A stretch of 50,606 nucleotides of DNA from positions 1-50,606 of the forward strand of contig CAAGJW010000049.1 in assembly GCA_900770215.1 (NCBI GenBank). Direction: 5' to 3'. The position numbers and the translations under genes were made by a program. Below the pieces are notes generated by a model, which saw only the letters and a program-made list of their open reading frames with translations, was not told where the DNA came from and searched no databases. Positions 8,519-18,088 of the stretch are shown here, one piece after another (the first letter of the stretch is position 1; each line of letters opens with the position of its first letter). Source of the DNA: Bacteroidales bacterium. Its GTDB lineage: Bacteria; Bacteroidota; Bacteroidia; Bacteroidales; Muribaculaceae.

Positions 8519-11500
8519 TTATTTCACATAGACCTTGCGGGTGGTGCCGTCGCTGTAGCGCACGAGCTGCACGCCCTGGTAGCCGGCATCAACGGGCTGG
8601 CCCTGCAGGTTGTAGCGGCCCACGACCCTCGCAGCCGGGCTGGCCGTGACGCTGCCCACGCCAGTGGCGTTGGTGCACGCGAGCTTCACCTGCTTGCTAT
8701 AGGGGCCCCAAGCGGCAGTCATCACCAGATCGCCGTTGTAGGTGTGGGCAAAGGTGGCGCGGTTGCCGTCGACAACGACATCGGTCACCGAGGGGGTCCA
8801 CACCAGGCCGGCGGGAGCACCCACGTTGAAGTTGCCCGTCACGGCCGAGTAGGTGTCGCCGTCTTGCACGCACACGGCTGCTGCATAGAACACGGCCGGT
8901 TGCAGCGCGCTGCACTCGGCGAGCACCGGCAGCATGTAGTCGCCCAGGCTGGTGTAGTCGCTGCCCAGGTCGGCCGTGCACAAGTTGCGCATCGAGAGGC
9001 CAGTGCCCACCACGTTGCCATAGGTGCCGTAGTCGGTGGTGTAGTACACATTGTCGACCACATTGCCGTCGTCCCACACCTTGCTGTTGGCAGGATCAAC
9101 ACCTATGATGGCTCCGCACGTGTCGGCATCGGCCACAATCTCACCTGCATTGTAGCAGTTGTAGAACGCGGTGCGGCTGGAGTAGGGTACACCCACAAGG
9201 CCGCCCACTTGCGAGGCTCCAGTCACCTTGCCTGCGTTGTAGCAGGCGGTGAACTTTGCGCCCGAAGCACCGGCCAGGCCGCCAATGGCGAAGCCCGACT
9301 TGGCCACCGAGGTGCCCTTTTCGGTCGACGTGGTAGCGATGTCGCCCACGTTGAAGCAGTGGGTGATCACGCCCGTAGCCATGCCGTAGCCCTGGATGCC
9401 GCCAGCGCGGCACACGCTGGCTGTGACACTGCCCTCGTTCCAGCAGTGAGCAATCGTGTCGTTGTTGCCCGCCATGAGGCTCACAATGCCGCCCAGGGCA
9501 TCAACGCCGCTTATACTGCCGGCATTGTAGCAATGAGTGATGACGGTGTAGCCATTGGTCGTGGTGGTGATGCCGGCACCCGTGCCGTTGCCAGCCACGA
9601 TGGCGCCCTTGTTGTAGCAGTGGTCGATGGTCACGACATCGTTGGCCGATGAGCCATTCGAGGTGCGCGTGCCCAGCAAGCCGGCAACATTCATATTCTT
9701 CTCCGAGGTGATGGCGCCCGTGTTCCAGCAGCGCGTGTAGCTGGAGCCCGAGCTATAGAACGATTGCAAGCCTGCAGTGGGCGCGTTGGAGGTGGAGCGC
9801 GTCGAGGCGCTCGTGATGGCGCCCGTGTTGTAGCAGCTGTCCATCACCATCACATAGCGGCTGCTGCTGCCACCGGCCACGAGGCCGGCCAGGTTGCCCT
9901 TGGCCGTGACGCTGCCCGTGTTGTAGCAGCCCTTGAGCACATACTTGCCCTTGCCCGACGAGGCACTGCCGATGAGGCCGGCGGCATAGGTCGACGAGGT
10001 GCTCTTCTCGTTGACCACGTCGCCCGTGTTGTAGCAGCCAGTGTAGGTGGCTGGCAGCGACAGAGCAGTGAAGCCGCCCGTGTAGTTCTGCGTGCCGCGG
10101 TTGGTCACCGTGGCCTCGTTGCCGCAGCGCACGAGCTGTGCGCCCTCGAGCACACTGGCAGCAAAGCCGCCCACGGTGCCCGATGCACCAGTCACGGGTG
10201 CACGGTTGTAGCAATCCTCGAGCTGGGCAGTGGCGCCCACTGTGGCTGCAAAGCCAGCCACGCCTGTGCGCGTGCTGGTCACGGCTATCTTGTTCACGCA
10301 ACGCTGCATCTTGCCCAGCACGGTGCCGGCAAAGCCGCCCGTGTAGGTCTGCGTAGTGCTCACGGCGCCCTCGAGCGTGAGGTCGTGCACCACGGCATTG
10401 CTGCCCACCACGGCAATCACGCCCTCGGCTGTGGCAGTGGGAGAGAACTTGAAGCCCTTCACCGTGTGGCCGCCGCCGTCGAGGTCGCCCTGCAGGTAGT
10501 TGACCTTGTCATAGCCCATCGACACGAGCGTGGAGTCGGCAAAGTCGATGTCGTTCATCACCTTGATGTACTTGCCGGCCAGGTCGGTCTTGCAATCGGC
10601 CATGTAGCGTGCCAGTGCATTCCACTCATCGGCATTGGTGATCTGGTAGGGGCTGGCCTGCGTGCCGGCTCCGTTGAGTGCAAGCTCATAGGGCGTGAGC
10701 AGGGCGATTGTCTTCACATAGTTGCCCACTGTGGCCACAAGCGTGTCGAGTGCCACTGCGGTGGGCTTTACAGGCACCTTGAGGGTGCTGCCGTCGATGC
10801 TATAGGCCGTGCCCTGGGCGAGGGCCCAAGTGGTGCCCTGCGGTGCCGAGAGTGTGGCATTGCTGGTGAGGGCCATGGCGTTTTGCTGCGCGTCGATGCT
10901 CACAATCACTTGGCGCGAGGCTGCTGCCGTTGCCTCGGCGGCAAAGGTCTTGAGGGTGGGGTAGGAGCCTGCGGCAAAGTCCCACACGCTGCTGTCGTAG
11001 CCCTCGAGTGCGGTGCCGCTGGTGAGCTGCTGCGAGAGCAGCCCCACGGCGCCGTCGAGGTCGGCGTTGCCACTGGCCTTAAGGGGTGCAATCTGTGCAT
11101 CCCAGCAGGCACTTATCTTGCCCTGAGTGCCGGTGCTGCCGCCCAGGCCGCCCACCTGTGTGGGGTCGCCCGAGTAGACCGTGCCATAGCTCATCGAGGT
11201 GTAGACGTCGTTGTTGCCGTCGCCCGAGCTCGACTTGCCCAGCGAGCCAGCCAGGCCGCCGGCATTGCTCTTGGTGGCCATCACAGTACCCGTGTTGAGG
11301 CAGTTGCGCATGACCATGCCGCCAGCCTGACCCACGATGCCGCCAGCATACATCTGGCTTATCTTGTTGAGCAGCGAGAGTTGGCGCGAGGTGACGCTGC
11401 CCGTGTTCATGCAGTTCTCGACAGTGCCGGCGCAATAGCCAGCAATGCCGCCCACATACTGATAGCCCGAGGTCACGTTACCTGCATTGAAGCAGTCTTT

Positions 11501-13627
11501 CACGGTGCCGCCCTTGCTGTTGCGGCCCACAATGCCGCCTATCCAACTGCTCAGGCCCGTCACCTGGGCATAGTTGCGGCAATTCTCAACGAGGCCGTAG
11601 TTGTCGCCCACAAAGGGACCCGACGAGGCAAAGAACTGTATCGTGGCATCGCTGGCCACACTGAGGTTCTTGACCACGCCCGTCACATCGAGACGGCCCA
11701 CAAGACCGCCATACAGGGTGCAGCCGCCCGTGCCCGTGAGGGGAGTGCCCGTGCCGTCGCCAAAGTGGCTGGTGGGCTCGGTCTTCCATTTCACATAGCT
11801 GGTGAGTGCCAGGTTGTGCAGGGTGTGGCCGTCGCCGTCGAGCACGCCGGCAAAGCGGGCATTCACGTCGTCGGGAATGTTGCATATTCCCTTGAAGTCG
11901 GCACTATGCTCCATGTCGATGTCGTTGGCAATCTTGAAGTAGGTGCCGGGGAAGAATATCTTCTCGTCGGTGGTAATCTTCGACAAGGCCACCATGTCGG
12001 CCTTGGTCTTGATCAAGTAGGGACTTGCCTGGGTGCCCTCGCCGTCAAATGCCACGGGGGCAATCTTGAGGGCATAGGCCATGGTGTCGACGCCGTTTAT
12101 CATCAGCAGGGTGTCGGTGCCATAGGTGCCGTTGAGCACCAGGCTGTCGGCCTTGATCGTGCAGCAGGTGCCGCCGTGCTTGAGCTCATACTTGGTGTTG
12201 CCCAGGGCTGTGAGGCCGGCATTGCGTGCCACGTCGCCCAGGGTGTTCACGCCATAGAGGTGGATGGCCGAAGCGCTGTAGCGGGCCGCCTCGGTGTCTT
12301 GCAGCCCCTTCACGCGCGGATAGCTGCCTGCCGTCAGGCTCCAGTAGGTGGTGGGGAAGCCGCCGGGCCCCGAGGCGCTGGTGAGCGTGGCGGTGTTCAC
12401 GCCATGCTGCTGGCTGCCCAGGTCGGCCATCTGCTTGTCGTAGTACACACTCGTGGCACTGAGCGTGGCGGCTGTGTCGACGGTGCCGAAGAGCTCGCGC
12501 ATGCCCGTTGAGGTGTCATACTGGTAGGTACTGCAATTGATGGTGCCGGCTGTGTAGCAGCTCAGCACCTCGGGCTGGTAGACGGTGCTGCCCGACTTGA
12601 ACAGGTTGACATAGCCCGTGAGGCCGCCCACATAGGGCGAGGCTGCACAGTCGACATGGCCGGTAGCGTAGCTGTAGCGCAGGTAGCCGCCCAGCATCTC
12701 GCCCACAAGGCCGCCCACGTGGGCCTGGCCGTAGAGGCCCTTCACCTGGGCCTTGGCAAAGCAGCGATTCACCATGCTCACCGTGGTGCGGCCGAAGAGG
12801 CCGCCCACAATCAGGTTGGTCGAGCTCTTGCCATTCACTGCATAGGTGCCATCGACCGTGCCGGTGAAATAGCATCCCACGGCACTGCTGTTGAACAAGT
12901 TGCCCACAAGGCCGCCCACTGGCATGCCCTGGGTGCCGCCGCCATCGACGGTGCACCCCGTGGCCCAGGTGGTTTCCATGCGGCCGCCGGCAATCTCGCC
13001 GGCAATGGAGCCCACAAAGCCGCTCAGGCCTATCACTGTGGTATTCTCGACCGAGCAATTGGCGACGGTGGCCAGCGAGCCGCCCAAGCCGCCCACAGCG
13101 GCCGTGTAGCAGCCCACGCGACTGCCCGTGACGTGCACATTCTGCATCGTGCCAGTGCACAGGCCGGCCACAGTGCCGGCAAAGTAGGAGTCGCTCACCA
13201 CAGTGGCATTGTCGATGGTGAGGTTTTTCACCACGCCCACCGTGTCGACATTGCCAAAGAGACCGGCATAGCCCTTGTGCGACACGTTGAGGCGCTTGAT
13301 GGTGTAGCCACCGCCGTCGAGCGTGCCGGCAAAGCAGTGGTTGTAGCTGTTGCCTATCGGCTCAAACACCGAGTCGAGCAGGTCGATGTTGCCCGTGAGC
13401 TTGAAATACAAGCTCTTGTAGGCACGGTACATGGGCGAGGCCGCGGTCCCGCCGTTGCTCACATTATAGGCATTCACACGGGTGGCCAGGAGCTCCAGGT
13501 CGGCCCGGGTGGCAAGCCGGTAGGGATCGGAAGCCGTCCCCGACCCCGACCATCCCGACACGTCTTGCGCCAGTGATGCGAACACAGAAAAAAACAGCAA
13601 TAAAATTGTAAATGTAATTTTTCTCAT
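8519..13627 (-). CDS. Giant secreted GLUG-repeat surface protein
   Basis: 1702-residue exported protein, probably a surface adhesin or glycan-binding scaffold; its ligand is unknown. Residues 1-20 are a signal peptide ending ASLAQ. The body is built of repeated blocks of two kinds. One has a G-x-G-T-x-x-x-P-Y-x-I/L module beginning each of about four larger units (near residues 30, 535 and 1000). The other is a tandem of short GLUG-type units with cores such as CYNTGDV, CYNTGSV, CWNTGAI, CYNAGKV and CYNAGEI, predicted to stack as a right-handed beta-helix. Nearly every unit carries one Cys. The last 40 residues (RYNLQGQPV then RYSDGTTRKVYVK) match the tails of other secreted proteins in this window and may be a sorting signal. 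It is a single-gene unit with its own terminator. Confidence 0.85.
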   Translation of the reverse strand: MRKITFTILLLFFSVFASLAQDVSGWSGSGTASDPYRLATRADLELLATRVNAYNVSNGGTAASPMYRAYKSLYFKLTGNIDLLDSVFEPIGNSYNHCFAGTLDGGGYTIKRLNVSHKGYAGLFGNVDTVGVVKNLTIDNATVVSDSYFAGTVAGLCTGTMQNVHVTGSRVGCYTAAVGGLGGSLATVANCSVENTTVIGLSGFVGSIAGEIAGGRMETTWATGCTVDGGGTQGMPVGGLVGNLFNSSAVGCYFTGTVDGTYAVNGKSSTNLIVGGLFGRTTVSMVNRCFAKAQVKGLYGQAHVGGLVGEMLGGYLRYSYATGHVDCAASPYVGGLTGYVNLFKSGSTVYQPEVLSCYTAGTINCSTYQYDTSTGMRELFGTVDTAATLSATSVYYDKQMADLGSQQHGVNTATLTSASGPGGFPTTYWSLTAGSYPRVKGLQDTEAARYSASAIHLYGVNTLGDVARNAGLTALGNTKYELKHGGTCCTIKADSLVLNGTYGTDTLLMINGVDTMAYALKIAPVAFDGEGTQASPYLIKTKADMVALSKITTDEKIFFPGTYFKIANDIDMEHSADFKGICNIPDDVNARFAGVLDGDGHTLHNLALTSYVKWKTEPTSHFGDGTGTPLTGTGGCTLYGGLVGRLDVTGVVKNLSVASDATIQFFASSGPFVGDNYGLVENCRNYAQVTGLSSWIGGIVGRNSKGGTVKDCFNAGNVTSGYQYVGGIAGYCAGTVENCMNTGSVTSRQLSLLNKISQMYAGGIVGQAGGMVMRNCLNTGTVMATKSNAGGLAGSLGKSSSGDGNNDVYTSMSYGTVYSGDPTQVGGLGGSTGTQGKISACWDAQIAPLKASGNADLDGAVGLLSQQLTSGTALEGYDSSVWDFAAGSYPTLKTFAAEATAAASRQVIVSIDAQQNAMALTSNATLSAPQGTTWALAQGTAYSIDGSTLKVPVKPTAVALDTLVATVGNYVKTIALLTPYELALNGAGTQASPYQITNADEWNALARYMADCKTDLAGKYIKVMNDIDFADSTLVSMGYDKVNYLQGDLDGGGHTVKGFKFSPTATAEGVIAVVGSNAVVHDLTLEGAVSTTQTYTGGFAGTVLGKMQRCVNKIAVTSTRTGVAGFAATVGATAQLEDCYNRAPVTGASGTVGGFAASVLEGAQLVRCGNEATVTNRGTQNYTGGFTALSLPATYTGCYNTGDVVNEKSTSSTYAAGLIGSASSGKGKYVLKGCYNTGSVTAKGNLAGLVAGGSSSRYVMVMDSCYNTGAITSASTRSTSNAPTAGLQSFYSSGSSYTRCWNTGAITSEKNMNVAGLLGTRTSNGSSANDVVTIDHCYNKGAIVAGNGTGAGITTTTNGYTVITHCYNAGSISGVDALGGIVSLMAGNNDTIAHCWNEGSVTASVCRAGGIQGYGMATGVITHCFNVGDIATTSTEKGTSVAKSGFAIGGLAGASGAKFTACYNAGKVTGASQVGGLVGVPYSSRTAFYNCYNAGEIVADADTCGAIIGVDPANSKVWDDGNVVDNVYYTTDYGTYGNVVGTGLSMRNLCTADLGSDYTSLGDYMLPVLAECSALQPAVFYAAAVCVQDGDTYSAVTGNFNVGAPAGLVWTPSVTDVVVDGNRATFAHTYNGDLVMTAAWGPYSKQVKLACTNATGVGSVTASPAARVVGRYNLQGQPVDAGYQGVQLVRYSDGTTRKVYVK

Positions 13628-13663
13628 TCCTTCATCAGGTTTAAATTAATAGATTATCTCCTG

Positions 13664-13671
13664 CAAATTTA
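13664..13671 (-). promoter_or_regulatory. -7 box for GLUG-repeat gene
   Basis: The minus strand reads TAAATTTG, 37 nt upstream of the ATG, matching TAnnTTTG. Confidence 0.5.
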
Positions 13672-13812
13672 GCTAATTATTAATGACATTAAACATTTAT
13701 CCGCCATTTTTTAATGTCTTTACATCTTTCAGGTCGCATCGCCTGCCAGCTGCCACACATCACAATGACAATTAAAAGAAGTTGCTAATGAGTAGAAAAT
13801 TTTTCTTGTTTC

Positions 13813-13846
13813 TTTGTTCTTGATTAATAAGAAATGCTTAAATTTG
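13813..13846 (+). promoter_or_regulatory. Promoter of C10 protease gene
   Basis: TTTG at 13813-13816 and TAAATTTG at 13839-13846 are separated by 22 nt, close to the usual Bacteroidetes spacing. A leader of about 200 nt would follow. Confidence 0.5.
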
Positions 13847-14052
13847 CGCTAAAGCTTAACTATAGAGATATAACGCATTAAATGTACTTACTATGGAATA
13901 AATGAAACATTACCTCAACGACCTGTAGGCTATTGCTTGCCTCTCATTGGCAAGTAAGGCGCATCACACACACACCGTGTGCATCCCAAAGCAAAGGAGA
14001 AATCCACTACATAAATCAATTACTTACTAAACAACATCAACAAACAAAGCTT

Positions 14053-15510
14053 ATGGAAACAACTGCTTTAAAAAGAATGTCATTGCTTGGGTTCTTAGCA
14101 ATCATGGTGGGCGCATGTTCCAATTTTAACGAGCCCTTGCAAGACAATGCCTCAAGCCAAAAGACAGCCTTAGTAACCCAAACTGAATTGACGGCCGATG
14201 TGACCTTGAACGAAGTGAGAGCGATTGCAAAGAAATTTCCTGCCAATCATGCCGACAAGCGTCTTGTGAATGCCAAAACGCAAGAATCGGCAAAGTTTTC
14301 AATCTACACCATCAAAAACGATCTCGGATTGCCTGTTGTTTTTGTCATAAACTACAAGAACAATGCAGGTTTCCTGCTGCTTAGTGCGACAAAGAAGCAT
14401 GAGCCTGTTTTAGCTTTTTCTTATACCGGGAATTTCCCAATTGGCTCGGAAAAACCAGAACCTCTGGAAGCCTGGATTGAAAATGCTAAATCCCTATTGA
14501 CCAAGGCCAGTGAATTCCCGAACGACAGTTTGGCTTTCTACCGTCAAAGGTGGTTGGACCTGCAGAACTATGGCATGAGCCCTTCTCCCAAAAAATCTTC
14601 CAGTATATTGAGGAGTTCGGAGGAAGATGAAGTAAACCCAGACCATATCTTCATGGAGCAGGTGAATCGTTTTACAAGCGAAGGTTACACAGTTCATTTC
14701 TTGGACGAACTGGTCATAACCGGCGACAAAGCGCTCGATGATGAAATCAAAGCAAGAGCCGAGGGCTCTATCTATCCTTTATATGATTGGGAAAAGTATT
14801 CGTTTGTTGTGGAATCTAACGTTTATGATCAGGATATTGTAAACGATTTTGCAACATGCAAGTGGGATCAGCAGGAAAATTTTAACGATTCCTGCCCCAT
14901 AATTAATGGCAAGAGAGCACTGGTTGGTTGCGGACCTGTGGCAATTGGGCAGGCTATGTATTGCAAACGGTATTCCGGTTCGACATCCTTCAACTGGAAT
15001 GCTATGGGAGACTACTATTCGACACCCGAGTGTGCTCGGATGCTACACAACATAGGTTTAGTAGCTAGTGCCAAATATGGTGTTGATGAAACGTCGGTCG
15101 AAATCAGTGGAATTGAACATGCATTCCACCACTATGGGTATTATACATCAACAATCAAGCATGATTTCCATAAGACTTTTGCCAGTTTAAAAACGCGAAT
15201 GCCTGTTGTCATGCTGGGAAATCTATCCAGCAATAATCATGGTTCAGCAGGGCATGCCTGGCTGGCAACAGGAGGCGAAACCGATAATGGCCACCGCCAT
15301 TTAGAGCTGTATACGTTTATAGACGCAACTACTATGAACTGTATCTGGCAGCAGAATGACCATTTTGTTCAAAATAGATTTGTCTACATGAACTGGGGAT
15401 GGGGCGGAAGAGGCGATGGCTTCTATGGTGATGACATTGCTTCTTATGCAATGAATGATGACAATTACACAATAAAAAATAGAAAAGACATTATTCTTAC
15501 CATTCAATAA
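14053..15510 (+). CDS. C10-family (streptopain-like) cysteine protease lipoprotein
   Basis: Exported papain-fold protease related to streptococcal SpeB. Start at 14053 gives METTALKRMSLLGF with lipobox MVGAC, lipidated at Cys22. The propeptide (about residues 40-150) has the Spi-type fold signature with PVVFVINYKNNAGFLLLSA. The catalytic domain follows KWDQQENFNDSCP. The nucleophile is Cys293 in VGCGPVAIGQAM, the catalytic His is His401 in GSAGHAWLATGG, and the Asn/Trp site is NWGWGG near 447-452. All catalytic residues are present, so it should be active after propeptide removal. The gene is much more AT-rich than most of the window, suggesting horizontal acquisition. A small lipoprotein gene follows 33 bp downstream. 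Confidence 0.92.
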   Translation: METTALKRMSLLGFLAIMVGACSNFNEPLQDNASSQKTALVTQTELTADVTLNEVRAIAKKFPANHADKRLVNAKTQESAKFSIYTIKNDLGLPVVFVINYKNNAGFLLLSATKKHEPVLAFSYTGNFPIGSEKPEPLEAWIENAKSLLTKASEFPNDSLAFYRQRWLDLQNYGMSPSPKKSSSILRSSEEDEVNPDHIFMEQVNRFTSEGYTVHFLDELVITGDKALDDEIKARAEGSIYPLYDWEKYSFVVESNVYDQDIVNDFATCKWDQQENFNDSCPIINGKRALVGCGPVAIGQAMYCKRYSGSTSFNWNAMGDYYSTPECARMLHNIGLVASAKYGVDETSVEISGIEHAFHHYGYYTSTIKHDFHKTFASLKTRMPVVMLGNLSSNNHGSAGHAWLATGGETDNGHRHLELYTFIDATTMNCIWQQNDHFVQNRFVYMNWGWGGRGDGFYGDDIASYAMNDDNYTIKNRKDIILTIQ

Positions 15511-15543
15511 TTATTTTATTCACTTATTTATTCATTAAATATT

Positions 15544-16098
15544 ATGAAAAAGTTTTTTTCAATTGCAGTAGCATTGTTGGTGCTTTCGCTCGCTTTCACT
15601 GCATGCGACAACGACGAAACATATCCTGGCACAAAATCGCATGAAATAAAATTCGATAAAAACGAATTCTTTCTGCCTTACGAGGGTGGTCAGTTTACGG
15701 CACATTTCGCCGAACCTAAACGAAACAGCTTGGCAGGTTTGTACTTAAGTGATATAAGTACAGTTCAATTTACTAACAAGAAAAAATATGATTATAAGAG
15801 AATAGCCACTCTATATACACATAAAATTGCAGCTGACACGATTGTGAAACAAGATATTTTGCAGTACACAACCGACAAAAGCTCTCGCTCGGTCACCTTC
15901 TCAGTGAACAAAAACCCCTGTGACACAGCCGTAACCCTGGTTGTTTTCTTTCTCGAAGATACGTATATGGGAGGGTATGCCCAGATCTTCATCCACATGG
16001 AGGGGAAGCCAAACAATTATAGCAGCAATTCCCCAAAAGCTATTTTGGGCAATGAACGAAAAGCGCGCCCAAAGGCCAGGCAAACGGGGAAAAACTAA
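15544..16098 (+). CDS. Small lipoprotein next to the C10 protease
   Basis: 184-residue lipoprotein of unrecognised family. The signal ends LAFTAC with lipidated Cys21. What follows is mostly beta-strand-like (KFDKNEFFLPYEGGQFTAHF and RSVTFSVNKNPCDTAVTLVV), resembling an Ig-like or BACON-like sandwich of about 130 residues. A basic tail (ERKARPKARQTGKN) ends the protein. It lies 33 bp after the protease with the same AT-rich composition, so the two form an operon. Some Bacteroides C10 proteases are encoded beside small inhibitors (staphostatin-like), so an inhibitor or surface partner role is possible; nothing in the sequence proves it. Confidence 0.75.
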   Translation: MKKFFSIAVALLVLSLAFTACDNDETYPGTKSHEIKFDKNEFFLPYEGGQFTAHFAEPKRNSLAGLYLSDISTVQFTNKKKYDYKRIATLYTHKIAADTIVKQDILQYTTDKSSRSVTFSVNKNPCDTAVTLVVFFLEDTYMGGYAQIFIHMEGKPNNYSSNSPKAILGNERKARPKARQTGKN

Positions 16099-16175
16099 AA
16101 ATCGACCCACTGCGTTACATGGATTGCCGGAGTGCTATACTGTGTGATGGCAGCAGCAACACCAAAGCAGGAGAA

Positions 16176-16207
16176 AGGGGCTGTGCAGGAAAATGGGCAC
16201 AGCCCCT
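16176..16207 (+). terminator. Stem-loop after the C10 protease operon
   Basis: AGGGGCTGTGC (16176-16186) pairs perfectly with GCACAGCCCCT (16197-16207) around a 10-nt loop. There is no immediate U tract, but it is well placed to end the two-gene operon. Confidence 0.6.
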
Positions 16208-16274
16208 ACATGTTGTTGAAAAAATTTACCTGAAATTTCACACCATTTGGGTATGTGGCCGGCGGCAATTTTTG

Positions 16275-16282
16275 TAACTTTG
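16275..16282 (+). promoter_or_regulatory. -7 box for GH20 gene
   Basis: TAACTTTG lies 39 nt before the chosen ATG. It falls inside the longer reading frame beginning at 16255 and so supports the start at 16321. Confidence 0.6.
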
Positions 16283-16320
16283 CGACGACTAATTTTCTTT
16301 CACACGACAACTGCTGCATT

Positions 16321-17955
16321 ATGAATCGACTACTCATCTGCTTCACAACTGCACTACTTGCAATCACATCGCTGGCAGCAACGGCTGCCCCCATCGAGTA
16401 CAACATCATTCCCCGCCCCGCAGCCTCGCGTGTCGACACGGCCGGCGGGCACTTCGTGATCGCGCGCGGCACCCTCGTGGTGGCCCCAACGGCCCAGGCC
16501 GCACAATCGGCGCAATACCTGGCCCGCTACTGCGAGCAGTATCTGGGCTTGCCGCTGCGCGTGGCCGCAAGCGCCAGGGCCGGCGAGCCGGCCATCGAGC
16601 TCAGCATTGCCGGCAGCGGTCCTCACGAGGGCTACACCTTGCAAGTCGACAGCACCGGCATCGCCATCACCGGCAACGACGAGGCCGGCCTCTTCTACGG
16701 CGTGCAGTCGCTCGTGCAGCTGCTCCCCACCAGGGCCGGCCTCATCCCGCACATCGCGGCCGGGCGCATCGACGACGCTCCGCGCTTCGGCTACCGCGGC
16801 ATGCTGCTCGACGTGGTGCGCCACTTCTTCCCGGTGGCCTATATCGAGAAATACATCGACTGGCTGGCGCTGCACAAGATGAACGTGTTTCACTGGCACC
16901 TCACCGACGACCAGGGCTGGTGCATCGAGCTCAAGAGCCACCCCGAGCTCACGGCCCGGGGCTCCTACCGCGCTGGCGAAATCAAGGGTTTCTTTCCCGG
17001 CGTGTATCACGACATGCCCCACCAGGCCTTCTACACCCAGGAGCAAGTGAAGCACATCATCGACTATGCCGCCCAGCGCCACGTGACCGTAGTGCCCGAG
17101 ATCGACATCCCCGGCCACTGCATGGCTGTGCTGGCAGCCCACCCCGAGTTCAGCACCACCCCCGGCGAGCCCAAGCACACGGCCCGCACCTGGGGCATCT
17201 ACAACCGGCAGAACAACGTGCTGGCGCCCACGCCCCAGGTGTTCCAGTTTCTCACCGACGTCTTCACCGAGGTGTGCCAACTCTTCCCGGGCCCCTATGT
17301 GCACGCCGGCGGCGACGAGTGCGCCCCCAAGTGGTGGGAGGAGTCGAAAGAGACCCGTCGCTTCATGAAGAAGCACAACTTGAAAAACGGCCAGGAGCTG
17401 CAAACCTACTTTGAGAACTACGTGCGCCGCGTGATCAACGCCCAGGGCAAGATCATGATGGGGTGGAGCGGGGGAGCCGAGGGCGTCGACCCGCAAGGCT
17501 CGGTCATCGAGGACTGGCTGCACCGCTCGCTCACCAGCGCGCGCGACATCGACTCTACCCACCGCTACATCATGGCCAGCAGCCGCTGGTACTACCTCAA
17601 CGCCCACGAGGACTCGTTGCAGACCGACTTGCAGCCGCCCCGCAAGGTGCTGCCTGTGAAAGACGTGTACAACTTCAACATCCTGCCCGACTCGGCCACA
17701 GCCGTGCAACGCAGCCTGCTGCTGGGCATCGAGGGCTGCGTGTGGACCGAGTACCAGCCCGACACCTGGAAGATCGAGCACATACTCATGCCGCGCCTCT
17801 CGGCCATCGCCGAACGCGCCTGGAGCCCCGAGAGCAAGAAGGACTACGACGACTTTGCCCGCCGCCTCGTGCGCCAGCTCGACCGCTACGACCTGTGGGG
17901 CGTGCGCTACAACCACAGCTTCGAGCGCTCGCTGCCCGTGCCGCGAGAGCGCTGA
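16321..17955 (+). CDS. Secreted beta-N-acetylhexosaminidase (GH20)
   Basis: Removes terminal beta-linked GlcNAc or GalNAc from host or microbial glycans by substrate-assisted catalysis. Start at 16321 gives a signal peptide (MNRLLICFTTALLAITSLAATAA), while the upstream frame from 16255 crosses the promoter box. A GH20b domain spans about 25-145, then the GH20 barrel begins at RFGYRGMLLDVVRHFF. HWHLTDDQGWCIE at 191-203 is the substrate-pocket signature, and HAGGDEC gives the catalytic pair Asp332-Glu333. Total length is 544 residues, and the protein stops soon after the barrel with no extra carbohydrate-binding module. It likely acts in the periplasm. It converges on the 831-residue gene with a shared terminator, and no PUL partner is adjacent. 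Confidence 0.95.
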   Translation: MNRLLICFTTALLAITSLAATAAPIEYNIIPRPAASRVDTAGGHFVIARGTLVVAPTAQAAQSAQYLARYCEQYLGLPLRVAASARAGEPAIELSIAGSGPHEGYTLQVDSTGIAITGNDEAGLFYGVQSLVQLLPTRAGLIPHIAAGRIDDAPRFGYRGMLLDVVRHFFPVAYIEKYIDWLALHKMNVFHWHLTDDQGWCIELKSHPELTARGSYRAGEIKGFFPGVYHDMPHQAFYTQEQVKHIIDYAAQRHVTVVPEIDIPGHCMAVLAAHPEFSTTPGEPKHTARTWGIYNRQNNVLAPTPQVFQFLTDVFTEVCQLFPGPYVHAGGDECAPKWWEESKETRRFMKKHNLKNGQELQTYFENYVRRVINAQGKIMMGWSGGAEGVDPQGSVIEDWLHRSLTSARDIDSTHRYIMASSRWYYLNAHEDSLQTDLQPPRKVLPVKDVYNFNILPDSATAVQRSLLLGIEGCVWTEYQPDTWKIEHILMPRLSAIAERAWSPESKKDYDDFARRLVRQLDRYDLWGVRYNHSFERSLPVPRER

Positions 17956-17987
17956 GCGCGGCAGCAGTCCACACCCCCCGTCACACT

Positions 17988-18030
17988 AAAGCCGAGACCC
18001 TGTGCACAAGAGTCCCGGCTTTTGCTTTTT
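17988..18030 (+). terminator. Terminator between convergent GH20 and 831-aa genes
   Basis: AAAGCCGAGAC (from 17988) pairs with GTCCCGGCTTT (ending near 18021), with a mismatch, and is followed by a T-rich run. It lies 32 bp past the GH20 stop and 60 bp from the opposing stop, so it may serve both genes. Confidence 0.65.
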
Positions 18031-18088
18031 GAGTATTTTTTTATATACGAGAAGAAGGCAAAGGGCATCGAGCCTCAACAGCCCAATG

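Larger units (their letters stand above)
13628..14052. other. Divergent AT-rich intergenic region with long leader
   Basis: About 425 bp between the GLUG gene (minus) and the C10 protease gene (plus), clearly AT-rich. It contains one promoter box in each direction. A protease leader of about 200 nt contains a hairpin (CTTGCC 13936-13941 with GGCAAG 13949-13954). The protease frame is open upstream of 14053 to an ATG at 13933, but that extension hides the lipoprotein signal and is taken as untranslated. Confidence 0.6.

Noticed and set aside
13933..14052. N-terminal 40-residue extension of the C10 protease
   Set aside because: It would bury the lipoprotein signal that begins at 14053, and the peptide is not signal-like.
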